Assembly (NCBI GenBank): GCA_045659745.1
Contig: JAZRCL010000013.1
Location: forward strand, 1-13,204
DNA from: SVTX01 sp045659745
GTDB lineage: Bacteria; Bacillota; Clostridia; Oscillospirales; CAG-272
DNA length: 13,204 nucleotides
Direction: 5' to 3'
Of the stretch, positions 1 to 7,198 are shown one piece after another. The notes beneath the pieces were generated by a model. The model was not told where the DNA came from, did no database searches, and saw only the letters and a program-made list of their open reading frames with translations. A program made the position numbers and the translations under genes. Numbering within the stretch: position 1 is the first letter of the stretch; every line of letters starts with the position of its first letter.

Positions 1-245
1 CCCGCAAGGCCCTGTGAGTTTATAGATATGACTATTACGTCTGCGCCGCAAAGGCAGGATATATCCGTGGAAATATTTACAGTCTCGGGAAGCTCGAGCA
101 GGTCGTTTCTGCGCTCGCGCTGAAATCTCTGTATATCGGGTGCTGTCGCGGGTCCGTAAAGAGTGACGTCGAATCCACGTTTAGCTGAAAGATACCATGT
201 AATGAGCGAGCCCCATCTGCCCGCGCCGATAACGCTTATTTTCAA
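1..245 (-). CDS. gpsA: NAD(P)-dependent glycerol-3-phosphate dehydrogenase, N-terminal part (runs off the left edge)
   Basis: Only the first 81 codons are in the window. The protein opens with KISVIGAGRWGS, a Rossmann dinucleotide-binding glycine motif (GAGRWG at residues 7-12). A beta-alpha-beta pattern follows, with ADVIVISINSQGL near residues 69-81, where GpsA proteins have their second nucleotide-contacting strand. GpsA reduces dihydroxyacetone phosphate to sn-glycerol-3-phosphate in the cytoplasm for phospholipid synthesis. The start is taken as TTG at 245-243, because GGAGG (255-251) sits five bases upstream and the glycine motif begins at the usual distance from the N-terminus. The gene diverges from the ABC-F gene and has a near-consensus promoter at 355-327. 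The catalytic domain is outside the window, so another Rossmann-fold dehydrogenase remains possible. Confidence 0.72.
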   Translation of the reverse strand, partial: MKISVIGAGRWGSLITWYLSAKRGFDVTLYGPATAPDIQRFQRERRNDLLELPETVNISTDISCLCGADVIVISINSQGLA

Positions 246-269
246 ATTAACCTCCCGTGCAAAAAGCAC

Positions 270-298
270 TTGCAAAAAGTTATGTTTTAGTGTACAAT
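270..298 (+). promoter_or_regulatory. Sigma-A-type promoter for the ABC-F gene
   Basis: TTGCAA (270-275), a 17-base spacer and TACAAT (293-298) match the sigma-A consensus at 4/6 and 5/6. Transcription would start near 305, leaving a leader of about 70 bases before the ATG at 374. The leader crosses the opposing gpsA promoter at 327-355. Confidence 0.6.
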
Positions 299-326
299 AT
301 ATCTGTACATCTGATAATACGTATTC

Positions 327-355
327 ATTATACATTATTTTGGAAAAAAAGTCAA
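327..355 (-). promoter_or_regulatory. Sigma-A promoter for gpsA
   Basis: Read on the minus strand, TTGACT (355-350), a 17-base spacer and a perfect TATAAT (332-327) precede the TTG start of gpsA at 245. The predicted start point is near 320, giving a leader of about 75 bases. This is the stronger of the two facing promoters in this gap. Confidence 0.8.
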
Positions 356-373
356 TAGAAAGGACTTATCTTA

Positions 374-2329
374 ATGCTCAGCATAAGTGTCAACAATCTC
401 TGTCTTTCGTTTGGCGACAGAGTTATTCTTGAAAAGGTTTCGTTCTCTCTTGAGGAAAACGACAAGCTTGGAATAATCGGCGTCAACGGAAGCGGAAAAA
501 CCTCGCTTTTCAAGCTCATCACGGGCGAATATACGCCAAATGACGGCGAGGTATATATATCCAAGGGCAAGAGCGTGGGCGTTTTGTCGCAGTACGGCGC
601 GTTTTCCGACGAGGACGGCGTGTATAGCGACGAAGACAGCGCACTTGAGCATATGTATTTTGCCTTCCCCGCGTTGCTTGACGCGGAAAAGCGACTTTCC
701 GAGCTTGAAATATTGCTTGGCAACACCGAGGACAAAAATCATAGCTCTTACACGGCCGAATACTCGTCCTTGCACGAAAAATTTATACGCGACGGCGGAC
801 TTGAATTCCGCGGGCGCTGCGCGTCAACGTTATCAAGGCTCGGCTTTTCTGAGAGCGACATGAATCGCGCAGTCAAGCTTTTGTCGGGAGGTCAGCGCAC
901 ACGTCTCGCGCTCGCAATACAGCTCTGCCGTGAGCCCGATATTCTTATGCTCGACGAGCCCACAAACCACCTTGACATTGAAACTCTCGCGTGGCTTGAG
1001 AATTTCCTCTCTCAGTACAAAAAATGCGTTATGGTCATATCTCACGACAGATATTTTCTTGATCGCGTGACGAATAAGACTCTTGCAGTTGAAAATCACA
1101 AAGCAAAGCTCTATAACGGCAACTACACAAAGAGCATGGAGCAACGCCGTATCGACCGCGAGATATACGAAAAGCATTATAAAAATCAGCAAAAGGAAAT
1201 CGCGCGTCAGGAAGCATATATCGCACAGCAAAGAGCGTGGAATCGCGAGCGAAACATCATAGCCGCAGAATCCCGCTTAAAGCTCCTTGAAAAAATGGAT
1301 AAGCTTGATGCCCCCGAGTATTCTCCCCGCGCAATACGAATGAAATTTACCTCGTCTCTGGCGAGCGGAAACGACGTTGTGAATATCAAGTCACTCTCTA
1401 TGGGATTTGGGGATAAAAAGCTCTTTGAGGACTTGAATTTCCTAGTAAAAAAGAACGACAGACTTCTCATTATCGGCCCAAACGGCTGCGGCAAGTCCAC
1501 ACTTATAAAGCTTCTTATGTCAAAGCTCTCACAAACGGGGGGCAAGATAGAATACGGCTATAACGTGGAGATAGGCTACTACGATCAGGAAAACCAAAAT
1601 CTCAACGACAAAAACACCGTCCTTGAGGAGCTTTGGAGCGCGTACCCCACACAGACCGAGCAGAAAATCCGCTCCACTCTTGCGTGGTTCAACTTTTTTG
1701 GCGAGGACGTCTACAAAACTGTGGGTATGCTTTCGGGCGGTGAGCGAGCGCGACTCACCCTTTCAAAGCTCATTCTCTCGCACATGAATCTGCTCATTCT
1801 CGACGAGCCGACAAACCACCTCGACATAGACTCTCGCGAGGCGCTTGAGTCCGCGCTTGAGGACTTTGACGGAACTATAATTGCTGTCTCTCACGACAGA
1901 TATTTTATTGAAAAGCTGGCGAGCCGAATTATAGAGCTCAAGCCGCAGGGGTATTGCGAGGGCGATATGTTTGACTACGAAATAACCCGAAAAAATCAAG
2001 CGTACACCGAGTTCCGCGAGTTCACAGAAAACAGAAAAGCAAGACTTGTGTTGCAGACAGGAGCGGCAGCGAAGCCCGAGGAAGCAAGCGGCGGCAAGGA
2101 GCAGTATCTTAAGCAAAAGCAGAACGCCGCAGAGGCTCGAAAAAAGGCAAATAGGCTCGAAAGGCTCAAAAAGGAGATGTTGACCCTCGAAGAAGAATTA
2201 GTCCTCACAGAGAAAGAAATGCAGGGCGAGGCAGCGACCGACTACAAAAAGCTCGCCGAGCTTGACACACGCAAAACCGAGATAGAAGAACGTCTTATGG
2301 AAATCTACGAGGAGCTGGAGTGCGAATAA
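374..2329 (+). CDS. ABC-F family ATPase (ribosome-associated, twin ATP-binding cassettes)
   Basis: This 651-residue soluble protein has two ATP-binding cassettes and no membrane segments. Cassette 1 has Walker A GVNGSGKTS (36-44), signature LSGGQ (170-174), Walker B ending in LMLDEPTNHLD with catalytic Glu195, and switch His224. Cassette 2 has Walker A GPNGCGKST (368-376), LSGGE (453-457) and LLILDEPTNHLD with Glu478. A charged helical linker (roughly 240-330) joins them, and the C-terminus (about 575-650) is a Lys/Glu-rich predicted coiled coil. This is the ABC-F plan; such proteins bind the ribosomal E site and rescue stalled translation, and some confer antibiotic resistance. The long C-terminal coil and linker resemble the YdiF/Uup-type housekeeping groups more than short resistance proteins, but I cannot assign a subgroup. 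The start is set by AAAGGA nine bases before the ATG. Confidence 0.95.
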   Translation: MLSISVNNLCLSFGDRVILEKVSFSLEENDKLGIIGVNGSGKTSLFKLITGEYTPNDGEVYISKGKSVGVLSQYGAFSDEDGVYSDEDSALEHMYFAFPALLDAEKRLSELEILLGNTEDKNHSSYTAEYSSLHEKFIRDGGLEFRGRCASTLSRLGFSESDMNRAVKLLSGGQRTRLALAIQLCREPDILMLDEPTNHLDIETLAWLENFLSQYKKCVMVISHDRYFLDRVTNKTLAVENHKAKLYNGNYTKSMEQRRIDREIYEKHYKNQQKEIARQEAYIAQQRAWNRERNIIAAESRLKLLEKMDKLDAPEYSPRAIRMKFTSSLASGNDVVNIKSLSMGFGDKKLFEDLNFLVKKNDRLLIIGPNGCGKSTLIKLLMSKLSQTGGKIEYGYNVEIGYYDQENQNLNDKNTVLEELWSAYPTQTEQKIRSTLAWFNFFGEDVYKTVGMLSGGERARLTLSKLILSHMNLLILDEPTNHLDIDSREALESALEDFDGTIIAVSHDRYFIEKLASRIIELKPQGYCEGDMFDYEITRKNQAYTEFREFTENRKARLVLQTGAAAKPEEASGGKEQYLKQKQNAAEARKKANRLERLKKEMLTLEEELVLTEKEMQGEAATDYKKLAELDTRKTEIEERLMEIYEELECE

Positions 2330-2343
2330 TAAAAACACCAAAT

Positions 2344-2381
2344 AAAAACATCCCGTGTGCAATTGCACACGGGATGTTTTT
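2344..2381. terminator. Bidirectional intrinsic terminator
   Basis: This is a perfect 38-base palindrome (two 19-base arms, centre between 2362 and 2363). A GC-rich core stem is flanked by AAAAA on the left and TTTTT on the right, so it works as hairpin plus U-tract on either strand. It lies between the ends of the convergent ABC-F gene (2329) and glycosidase gene (2391). Confidence 0.95.
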
Positions 2382-2390
2382 ATATTTCAA

Positions 2391-5096
2391 TTAAATTATG
2401 CCTGTTTCAACAAAGCAATACTTGTCGGTATAGAAGCCTCCCTGATAGTCAGAGAATACCGAGCCCTCGTCATAGAAGTTTGCGGGGCACGCAAAGAATA
2501 TCTCGCCTATCTGGTGGTGGTGAGGACCAAGGAGATTACGGAGGTTATTGACCAGAGTTATCTCAACGGTGTTCTCGCCCACTACAAGAACGTCTGAAAG
2601 ATCGATCTCGTAAGGAGCCCACATAACAGTAGGAAGCTGCTTGCCATTTACCTTTATGCGAATAGCATTTACACCGCGTCTTACTATCTGAAGCTTGAGA
2701 TTTGTATTCTTGATATCAAAGCTCTTCTTAACAGTCAACTCACCCGAGAAGAAGGGGAATCCCTGCTTCTGAATATCGTGGAGGGTCACTTCCTTGGTGG
2801 GAGCGACTACTGTGAAGCTTCCGTCGTAGAAATATGCGTCGTTGGGAATCTTTTCAAATTCTCCGTCACATCTTACGCCGAAGTCACCAACAAGGTACAT
2901 AGCCTCTATTTCCATATCGTAGGTAAGCTTGTTCTTTTCAGACTCGAATATCTTAGCCTTTCTCATGTTCTCGTAGGTCTTAGGAGACTGGTCAAAGAGA
3001 ACCTGAGTTTCAATAATATTCTCGCCAAGTTTTACGTATTTGGATATATCAAGCTTGCGGAAGGAGTGATCACGGAAGGATCCGTGCTCTGTCTTATCGA
3101 TCTCTACACCGTTCACCTTGATAGTGAATATCTCGGGAGTTTCGCAAGCAAGATAGAGCTTCTCGGGAATATACTCCATATTTACCTTGAACTGACACTT
3201 AATGTCAACCGCTCTTTCAAGCGCGTAAGCGCGGGTTGATACGTTGAGTATATATCCGTTCTCCTGCTGAAGCTCGCCATCGAACCAGTATGTGCACTTG
3301 TCAAGAGTTATTGCGTTTTCGGTTGCGCTCACAACCTCCCACTCGCCCGTCATATCAAGATGCTCGGGAGCGTACTTTGCATTAGCGTCCTCAATAACCA
3401 CAAGGCTTCCGTATTCAGGGAAAATATAATCATTGTTAAATTCGACCTTTTCGCCCGATGCGATGTCAATAACGTAGCTTCCCTTCTTGATGGTTGCGGA
3501 TTGCTTGGTGTTCGTGGAGTTTACGAAATAATGCATTGTAAACTCGGGGAACTCGCGAGTCGCGTAGGTAATATTGGGGTTGTCGATTATATCGTTTGCC
3601 TCAAGCTCGAAAGCGTTAACGACCTTACCGCCGTTAGCCTTGAATTCTGCAAGAAGCTTCTTTGTGCTCGTGAAGAAATCAATATGCTCGGGGAGAACTA
3701 CGGTATCGTATACCATCTCGCCGATTATGAGCTTATCTCCCTCAACGCGCGCGTGTCTTTCCATAACTATCTCGTCACCGAGGTGGAAAGGAATGTGCTT
3801 TGCTTCAAGTGTGAGAGTCGCTTCAATAAGCTTGTCGTGGTAATGCTGAAGACCGCTGTTCTTTTCATTATCAAAGCATATCCAAGCGGACGTCTGATTG
3901 TGCATAAGAAGTGTGCTTGTGGTTATTTTGCCCTCCGCAAGCAACATGCCTACACGGGACATAGCGTCGTTGAATACCTTGTAATCTGCCCACCAAGGCT
4001 GCTGAACGTACATTGCGGGCGGATAGTCTCTCTTACGGATTCCGCGGAGCGAATAACCCTCAAGGTGCTGACACATAAGGTTTATTCCACGGACCATCAT
4101 CCACTCGTAGTTTCTCTTAAGCTCATCGTGTCCTACGTTGTGACCGCAAAGAGCAAATGTCTCGGAGAGCACCTGCTTTTTGCCTGTCTGCGCCGCTACC
4201 GATGCTACCTGATGGTGTGTAAGGCAGGGGAAAATAGGTCTTCCGAGCCAGTCCATACCGGGAATATCGAAGAACTCATAGTTAGGCATACAAGCGCCGT
4301 TTGTCGTAAGCTGGGACAGGAGAGTCTCCTCAAGAAGCACGTGTCCTGTAAGCTTTAAGTCGTGAGCCTTACACCAGTCATGTATCTGCTTCATAAAGCT
4401 ACGAGAGAACTGGTCTGCAATAAGTCTCCAGAACTTCATTCTCGCCTTGCGATAGCCCTTCTTCTTAAAATAGAGCTTGGGAAGATAATCGTAAATAGAT
4501 TCGCCGTACTCTGCCTCAAAGGTTGCGGGAAGCGTCAAGCTCCACGGAATACCGTTACGGGAAATCTGAGGCTCGTCGGTAAAGAAGCCGTCAAAAGTAG
4601 AGCCGAACTTATCGTAGTAAGGCTGATATATTTCGTTTATAAAATCAGCAATTACCTCTTTATCCAAGGTGTCAACGTAAAAGGGATTGACATCGTAATA
4701 GAAGCAGAACTCGTCGCTTATATGTATGATTCTATGCTCGGGAATTTCGCTTCTGTCAGCGTCTGCGGGAATGTAACGGAGATATTTCTGCCAGTACTTC
4801 TCTCCCTTGTCTGTCACCTTGCCGCCGCCAAATCCGGACGGCCAGCCGTCCTCATCATACGCCCACGCGTGCATTCCCCTCTTGTTGCATTCATCAATAC
4901 ATGCGCCAATATTGTCAAACCATTCCTCGCCCATATATTCGGTCTGGAGTCCTCCGCGCGCATGCATGAAGTATCCGCCCATTCCTGCCTCATCCATAAG
5001 TTGAGTCTGACGGAGGGATTCTTCCACGCTGAGCTTTTCATTCCACGACCAGAACGGCACGGGACGGTATTTTTTGTCTACGTTCTTAAAATCCAT
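2391..5096 (-). CDS. Putative glycoside hydrolase, GH106 (alpha-L-rhamnosidase)-like, cytoplasmic
   Basis: The ATG at 5096 gives 901 residues. AGGA (5107-5104) lies seven bases upstream, and the GTG 14 codons earlier has no ribosome site. The N-terminus has RPVPFWSWN (11-19), then GMGGYFMHARGGL and AYDEDGWPSG, typical of large TIM-barrel glycosidases related to Pfam Glyco_hydro_106. Candidate catalytic acids are Glu175 in FFTDEPQ and Glu312 in LSETF; assigning them is inference. The C-terminal half is beta-rich, with jelly-roll-like carbohydrate-binding segments (for example near the end, GENTVEITLVNNLRN). No signal peptide is visible, so it probably acts on imported oligosaccharides. No sugar transporter or regulator adjoins it, and the substrate is unknown. 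Codon use is highly biased: only three codons in the gene are TTA, CTA or TCA. Confidence is high for a glycosidase-like enzyme and modest for the exact family. Confidence 0.75.
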   Translation of the reverse strand: MDFKNVDKKYRPVPFWSWNEKLSVEESLRQTQLMDEAGMGGYFMHARGGLQTEYMGEEWFDNIGACIDECNKRGMHAWAYDEDGWPSGFGGGKVTDKGEKYWQKYLRYIPADADRSEIPEHRIIHISDEFCFYYDVNPFYVDTLDKEVIADFINEIYQPYYDKFGSTFDGFFTDEPQISRNGIPWSLTLPATFEAEYGESIYDYLPKLYFKKKGYRKARMKFWRLIADQFSRSFMKQIHDWCKAHDLKLTGHVLLEETLLSQLTTNGACMPNYEFFDIPGMDWLGRPIFPCLTHHQVASVAAQTGKKQVLSETFALCGHNVGHDELKRNYEWMMVRGINLMCQHLEGYSLRGIRKRDYPPAMYVQQPWWADYKVFNDAMSRVGMLLAEGKITTSTLLMHNQTSAWICFDNEKNSGLQHYHDKLIEATLTLEAKHIPFHLGDEIVMERHARVEGDKLIIGEMVYDTVVLPEHIDFFTSTKKLLAEFKANGGKVVNAFELEANDIIDNPNITYATREFPEFTMHYFVNSTNTKQSATIKKGSYVIDIASGEKVEFNNDYIFPEYGSLVVIEDANAKYAPEHLDMTGEWEVVSATENAITLDKCTYWFDGELQQENGYILNVSTRAYALERAVDIKCQFKVNMEYIPEKLYLACETPEIFTIKVNGVEIDKTEHGSFRDHSFRKLDISKYVKLGENIIETQVLFDQSPKTYENMRKAKIFESEKNKLTYDMEIEAMYLVGDFGVRCDGEFEKIPNDAYFYDGSFTVVAPTKEVTLHDIQKQGFPFFSGELTVKKSFDIKNTNLKLQIVRRGVNAIRIKVNGKQLPTVMWAPYEIDLSDVLVVGENTVEITLVNNLRNLLGPHHHQIGEIFFACPANFYDEGSVFSDYQGGFYTDKYCFVETGII

Positions 5097-5175
5097 TTTC
5101 TTGTCCTTTCTTGCCACAAAAACAACAATAAGATTCACAAAAAATCTACCCTATCAATACAAAGTAGATACACCA

Positions 5176-5204
5176 ATTATACTACAATATACCTCTTTTG
5201 TCAA
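5176..5204 (-). promoter_or_regulatory. Perfect-consensus sigma-A promoter for the glycosidase gene
   Basis: On the minus strand this is exactly TTGACA (5204-5199), a 17-base spacer and TATAAT (5181-5176). Transcription should start near 5169, with a leader of about 70 bases before the ATG at 5096. The exact match supports a strong promoter. Confidence 0.9.
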
Positions 5205-5219
5205 TCACTAAAAGTGATT
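5203..5219. repeat. 7-3-7 inverted repeat touching the -35 box (candidate operator)
   Basis: AATCACT, three bases and AGTGATT form a perfect inverted repeat. Its downstream arm shares two bases with the -35 box of the glycosidase promoter. It could be a repressor site, or a weak hairpin after the ddl stop at 5224. On the ddl strand no U-tract follows it, so it is a poor terminator in that direction. Operator function is inference. Confidence 0.45.
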
Positions 5220-5223
5220 TTTG

Positions 5224-6258
5224 TTATTTTTTGAGCGCAGTTTTACAAATTTTTACACAAAGTTCGCCAAAATCAAGCCCTATGTGCTTGGCCATCTGCG
5301 GAAGTAGGCTTGTGGGAGTCATTCCGGGTAGAGTATTTGCCTCAAGGCAGTAGGGTGTACCCCTCTCGTCTACCATAAAGTCAAATCTCGCATATCCCGA
5401 AAGGCGAAGCGCCGAAAAGCCCAACTTCGTCTGCTCGGCAAGTGCCGACTGAAGATTGTCACTTATATCCGCGGGGCAGACCTCGAGCGTCTTTCCGCTC
5501 TGGTACTTGTTTTCATAATCGTAAAATCCGCAAAGCGGAATTATCTCTATCATAGGAAGTATCTCGCCGTCAAGTATACCTACCGTCAGCTCTCTGCCCG
5601 TGATTTTTTTCTCAATTATGATATTGCCCTCGTACTTCTGCGCCAAGGCTATGGCACTCTCAAAATCCGACTCGCTCTCAACAATGGACACACCTACGCT
5701 TGACCCACAGCTCGTGGGCTTTATAACGCAAGGAAATCCTATTTTTTCCTTGACAAGCTCAAGGCTGCAATCCTGCGCAGACACGTATATCCATTCGGGA
5801 GTATTTACTCCAGCGTCTCTAAATATCTTTTTGGATAAGTCCTTATCCATAGCGAGCAGGCTGCCGTCGTAGCCCGAGCCCGTGTACCTGATGCCAAAGC
5901 TATCAAGCGTCGCCTGAAGCTGACCGTTCTCGCCCATAGCCCCGTGAAGCGCTAAAAATACCACATCCGCCGCCCTGCAAATATCAATTATTCCCTCTCC
6001 TATAAGAGAGTCTCCGCCTCCGCGACGAGCCTTGAGCGCGTCAAGGTCGGGAATACATTTTTCAACCTCATATTTGGGATATTTTACGTCCACGAACATC
6101 TCGTCGGGGGTCTTGCCCGAAAGATCAAGTCCCATATATACGTCTGCAAGGCAGACAAGATTGCCCTCGTCTATAAGCGCATTCGCTATAAGGCTTCCCG
6201 ACGTGAGCGACACATCGCGCTCGGGCGAATATCCGCCTGCCAAAACCGCTATCTTCAA
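5224..6258 (-). CDS. ddl: D-alanine--D-alanine ligase
   Basis: This 344-residue ATP-grasp enzyme joins two D-alanines for peptidoglycan precursors in the cytoplasm. Visible family landmarks are AGGYSPERDVS with the substrate-binding Glu13, HGAMGENG (105-112), CVIKPTSCGSSVG with the ATP lysine (Lys180) and the catalytic serine region (186-187), the omega-loop KY pair (Lys251-Tyr252) expected of D-Ala-D-Ala rather than D-Ala-D-Lac ligases, Arg291 and Asp293, and EANTLPGMT (306-314) with metal ligands Glu306 and Asn308. The start is TTG at 6258-6256, eight bases after AGAGAGG (6273-6267). The GTG at 6267 overlaps that ribosome site and cannot be the start. The gene follows prmC by 33 bases and is probably co-transcribed with it. 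No clear terminator follows. Confidence 0.95.
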   Translation of the reverse strand: MKIAVLAGGYSPERDVSLTSGSLIANALIDEGNLVCLADVYMGLDLSGKTPDEMFVDVKYPKYEVEKCIPDLDALKARRGGGDSLIGEGIIDICRAADVVFLALHGAMGENGQLQATLDSFGIRYTGSGYDGSLLAMDKDLSKKIFRDAGVNTPEWIYVSAQDCSLELVKEKIGFPCVIKPTSCGSSVGVSIVESESDFESAIALAQKYEGNIIIEKKITGRELTVGILDGEILPMIEIIPLCGFYDYENKYQSGKTLEVCPADISDNLQSALAEQTKLGFSALRLSGYARFDFMVDERGTPYCLEANTLPGMTPTSLLPQMAKHIGLDFGELCVKICKTALKK

Positions 6259-6291
6259 TCTATACACCTCTCTTTGTTCTGTCTTATCATT

Positions 6292-7104
6292 TTATGCAAG
6301 AGTCTTACGCGAGATTACCGCAACTCTGTCCCTTCCACCAAGGTCGCAAATTATATCGCAGTCCATTTGACGCTGAATTGCAAGCTCTCGCAGGCTCTGT
6401 CCTTGGTCGTATCCTATCTCAAAAATAAATTTGCCGTTCTCCTCAAGATTTTCTGCATAAAGATCAAGTATTGCGCGGTAAAATATCAGTCCGTCCTCGC
6501 CGCCGTCAAGCGCGGCTATTGGTTCTTTTTTTACCTCGTCGGACAACGTGTCAAGCACGTCGCGTCTTATATACGGCGGATTTGAGATTATCGCATCGTA
6601 TTCTCCGTCGAGGCAATCCCCCACGAGAACATCCGCAAGAATGGGATTATATCTCTCCGACACACCATTAAGCCTTGCATTCTCCTTTGCTATATCAAGC
6701 GTCTTTTCGTAAAGCTCCACTCCATCACAAAATGCATTTTTCTTCTCCCTCAAAAGCGTTATTCCAATGCAACCGCTTCCCGCGCAGAGATCGGCAATTC
6801 TGACAGTCTCTCTCTCAGGCAACAGCTTTTTTGCCACCTCGATAACTGTTTCCGTGTCTGCTCTGGGTATAAGGCAATTTTCGTTGACCTTGAACTCATA
6901 TCCGTAAAAATCCCACTTGCCGAGAATATACTGCAAGGGGTAATGCTGACAACGTTTTTTCAGAGCAGCTTCAAGTTCAGCACTGTCGTACTCCAAAAAC
7001 TCCGACGCGGAGCCGCAAAAATCCTCAAGCAAAACTCTTGCTTCAAATTTGTAGTCTTCAATTCCCGCATTTTTTAATGCTTCACAAACACTATTAAAAT
7101 TCAT
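6292..7104 (-). CDS. prmC: Peptide chain release factor N5-glutamine methyltransferase
   Basis: This 270-residue SAM-dependent methyltransferase modifies the glutamine of the GGQ motif in release factors RF1 and RF2. The N-terminal helical domain includes HYPLQYILG (54-62). PRADTE (80-85) follows, then SAM motif DLCAGSGCIG (105-114), and the diagnostic NPPY (175-178), which binds the target glutamine. The length is normal for the family. The ATG at 7104 has GGAGG (7116-7112) seven bases upstream. In many Firmicutes prmC follows prfA; here the upstream gene is a DAHP synthase with its own hairpin, so prmC heads a unit with ddl. Confidence 0.93.
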   Translation of the reverse strand: MNFNSVCEALKNAGIEDYKFEARVLLEDFCGSASEFLEYDSAELEAALKKRCQHYPLQYILGKWDFYGYEFKVNENCLIPRADTETVIEVAKKLLPERETVRIADLCAGSGCIGITLLREKKNAFCDGVELYEKTLDIAKENARLNGVSERYNPILADVLVGDCLDGEYDAIISNPPYIRRDVLDTLSDEVKKEPIAALDGGEDGLIFYRAILDLYAENLEENGKFIFEIGYDQGQSLRELAIQRQMDCDIICDLGGRDRVAVISRKTLA

Positions 7105-7131
7105 TTTGCGCCCTCCGTATTACTTTCTTTA

Positions 7132-7140
7132 ATTATAGCA
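7132..7140 (-). promoter_or_regulatory. Extended -10 promoter for prmC-ddl
   Basis: TGCTATAAT on the minus strand combines a perfect -10 (7137-7132) with the TG extension (7140-7139). No good -35 box is present; that position lies inside the hairpin at 7142-7167. The leader to prmC would be only about 20 bases. Confidence 0.6.
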
Positions 7141-7141
7141 G

Positions 7142-7167
7142 AAAGCTCTTCCAAAAGGAAGAGCTTT
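7142..7167. terminator. Hairpin after the DAHP synthase gene, likely terminator
   Basis: A perfect 11-base-pair stem (7142-7152 with 7157-7167) closes a four-base loop, 32 bases past the DAHP synthase stop. On the minus strand it is followed by a short, interrupted T run; on the plus strand the T run is slightly better. Termination is probable but may be partial. Confidence 0.65.
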
Positions 7168-7198
7168 TTGAAAAAAATTACATTTTTTAGTTATAGAT

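Noticed and set aside
163..432. 89-codon plus-strand open frame spanning gpsA start and the ABC-F start
   Set aside because: It overlaps both real starts and both promoters, has no ribosome site and resembles nothing.
5097..5138. GTG start extending the glycosidase by 14 residues
   Set aside because: The extension is translated from the leader and contains the AGGA ribosome site of the internal ATG; nothing precedes the GTG.
3360..5234. Two long plus-strand open frames (332 and 290 codons) opposite the glycosidase gene, plus a 153-codon one at 2778-3239
   Set aside because: They lie in exact codon register with the glycosidase gene, so their stops correspond only to TTA, CTA and TCA sense codons, which that gene almost never uses. 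They have no ribosome sites and no recognisable domains, while the sense frame has clear family motifs.
6259..6267. GTG start for ddl three codons upstream
   Set aside because: It overlaps the AGAGAGG ribosome site. The TTG at 6258 has ideal spacing and matches the usual N-terminus.
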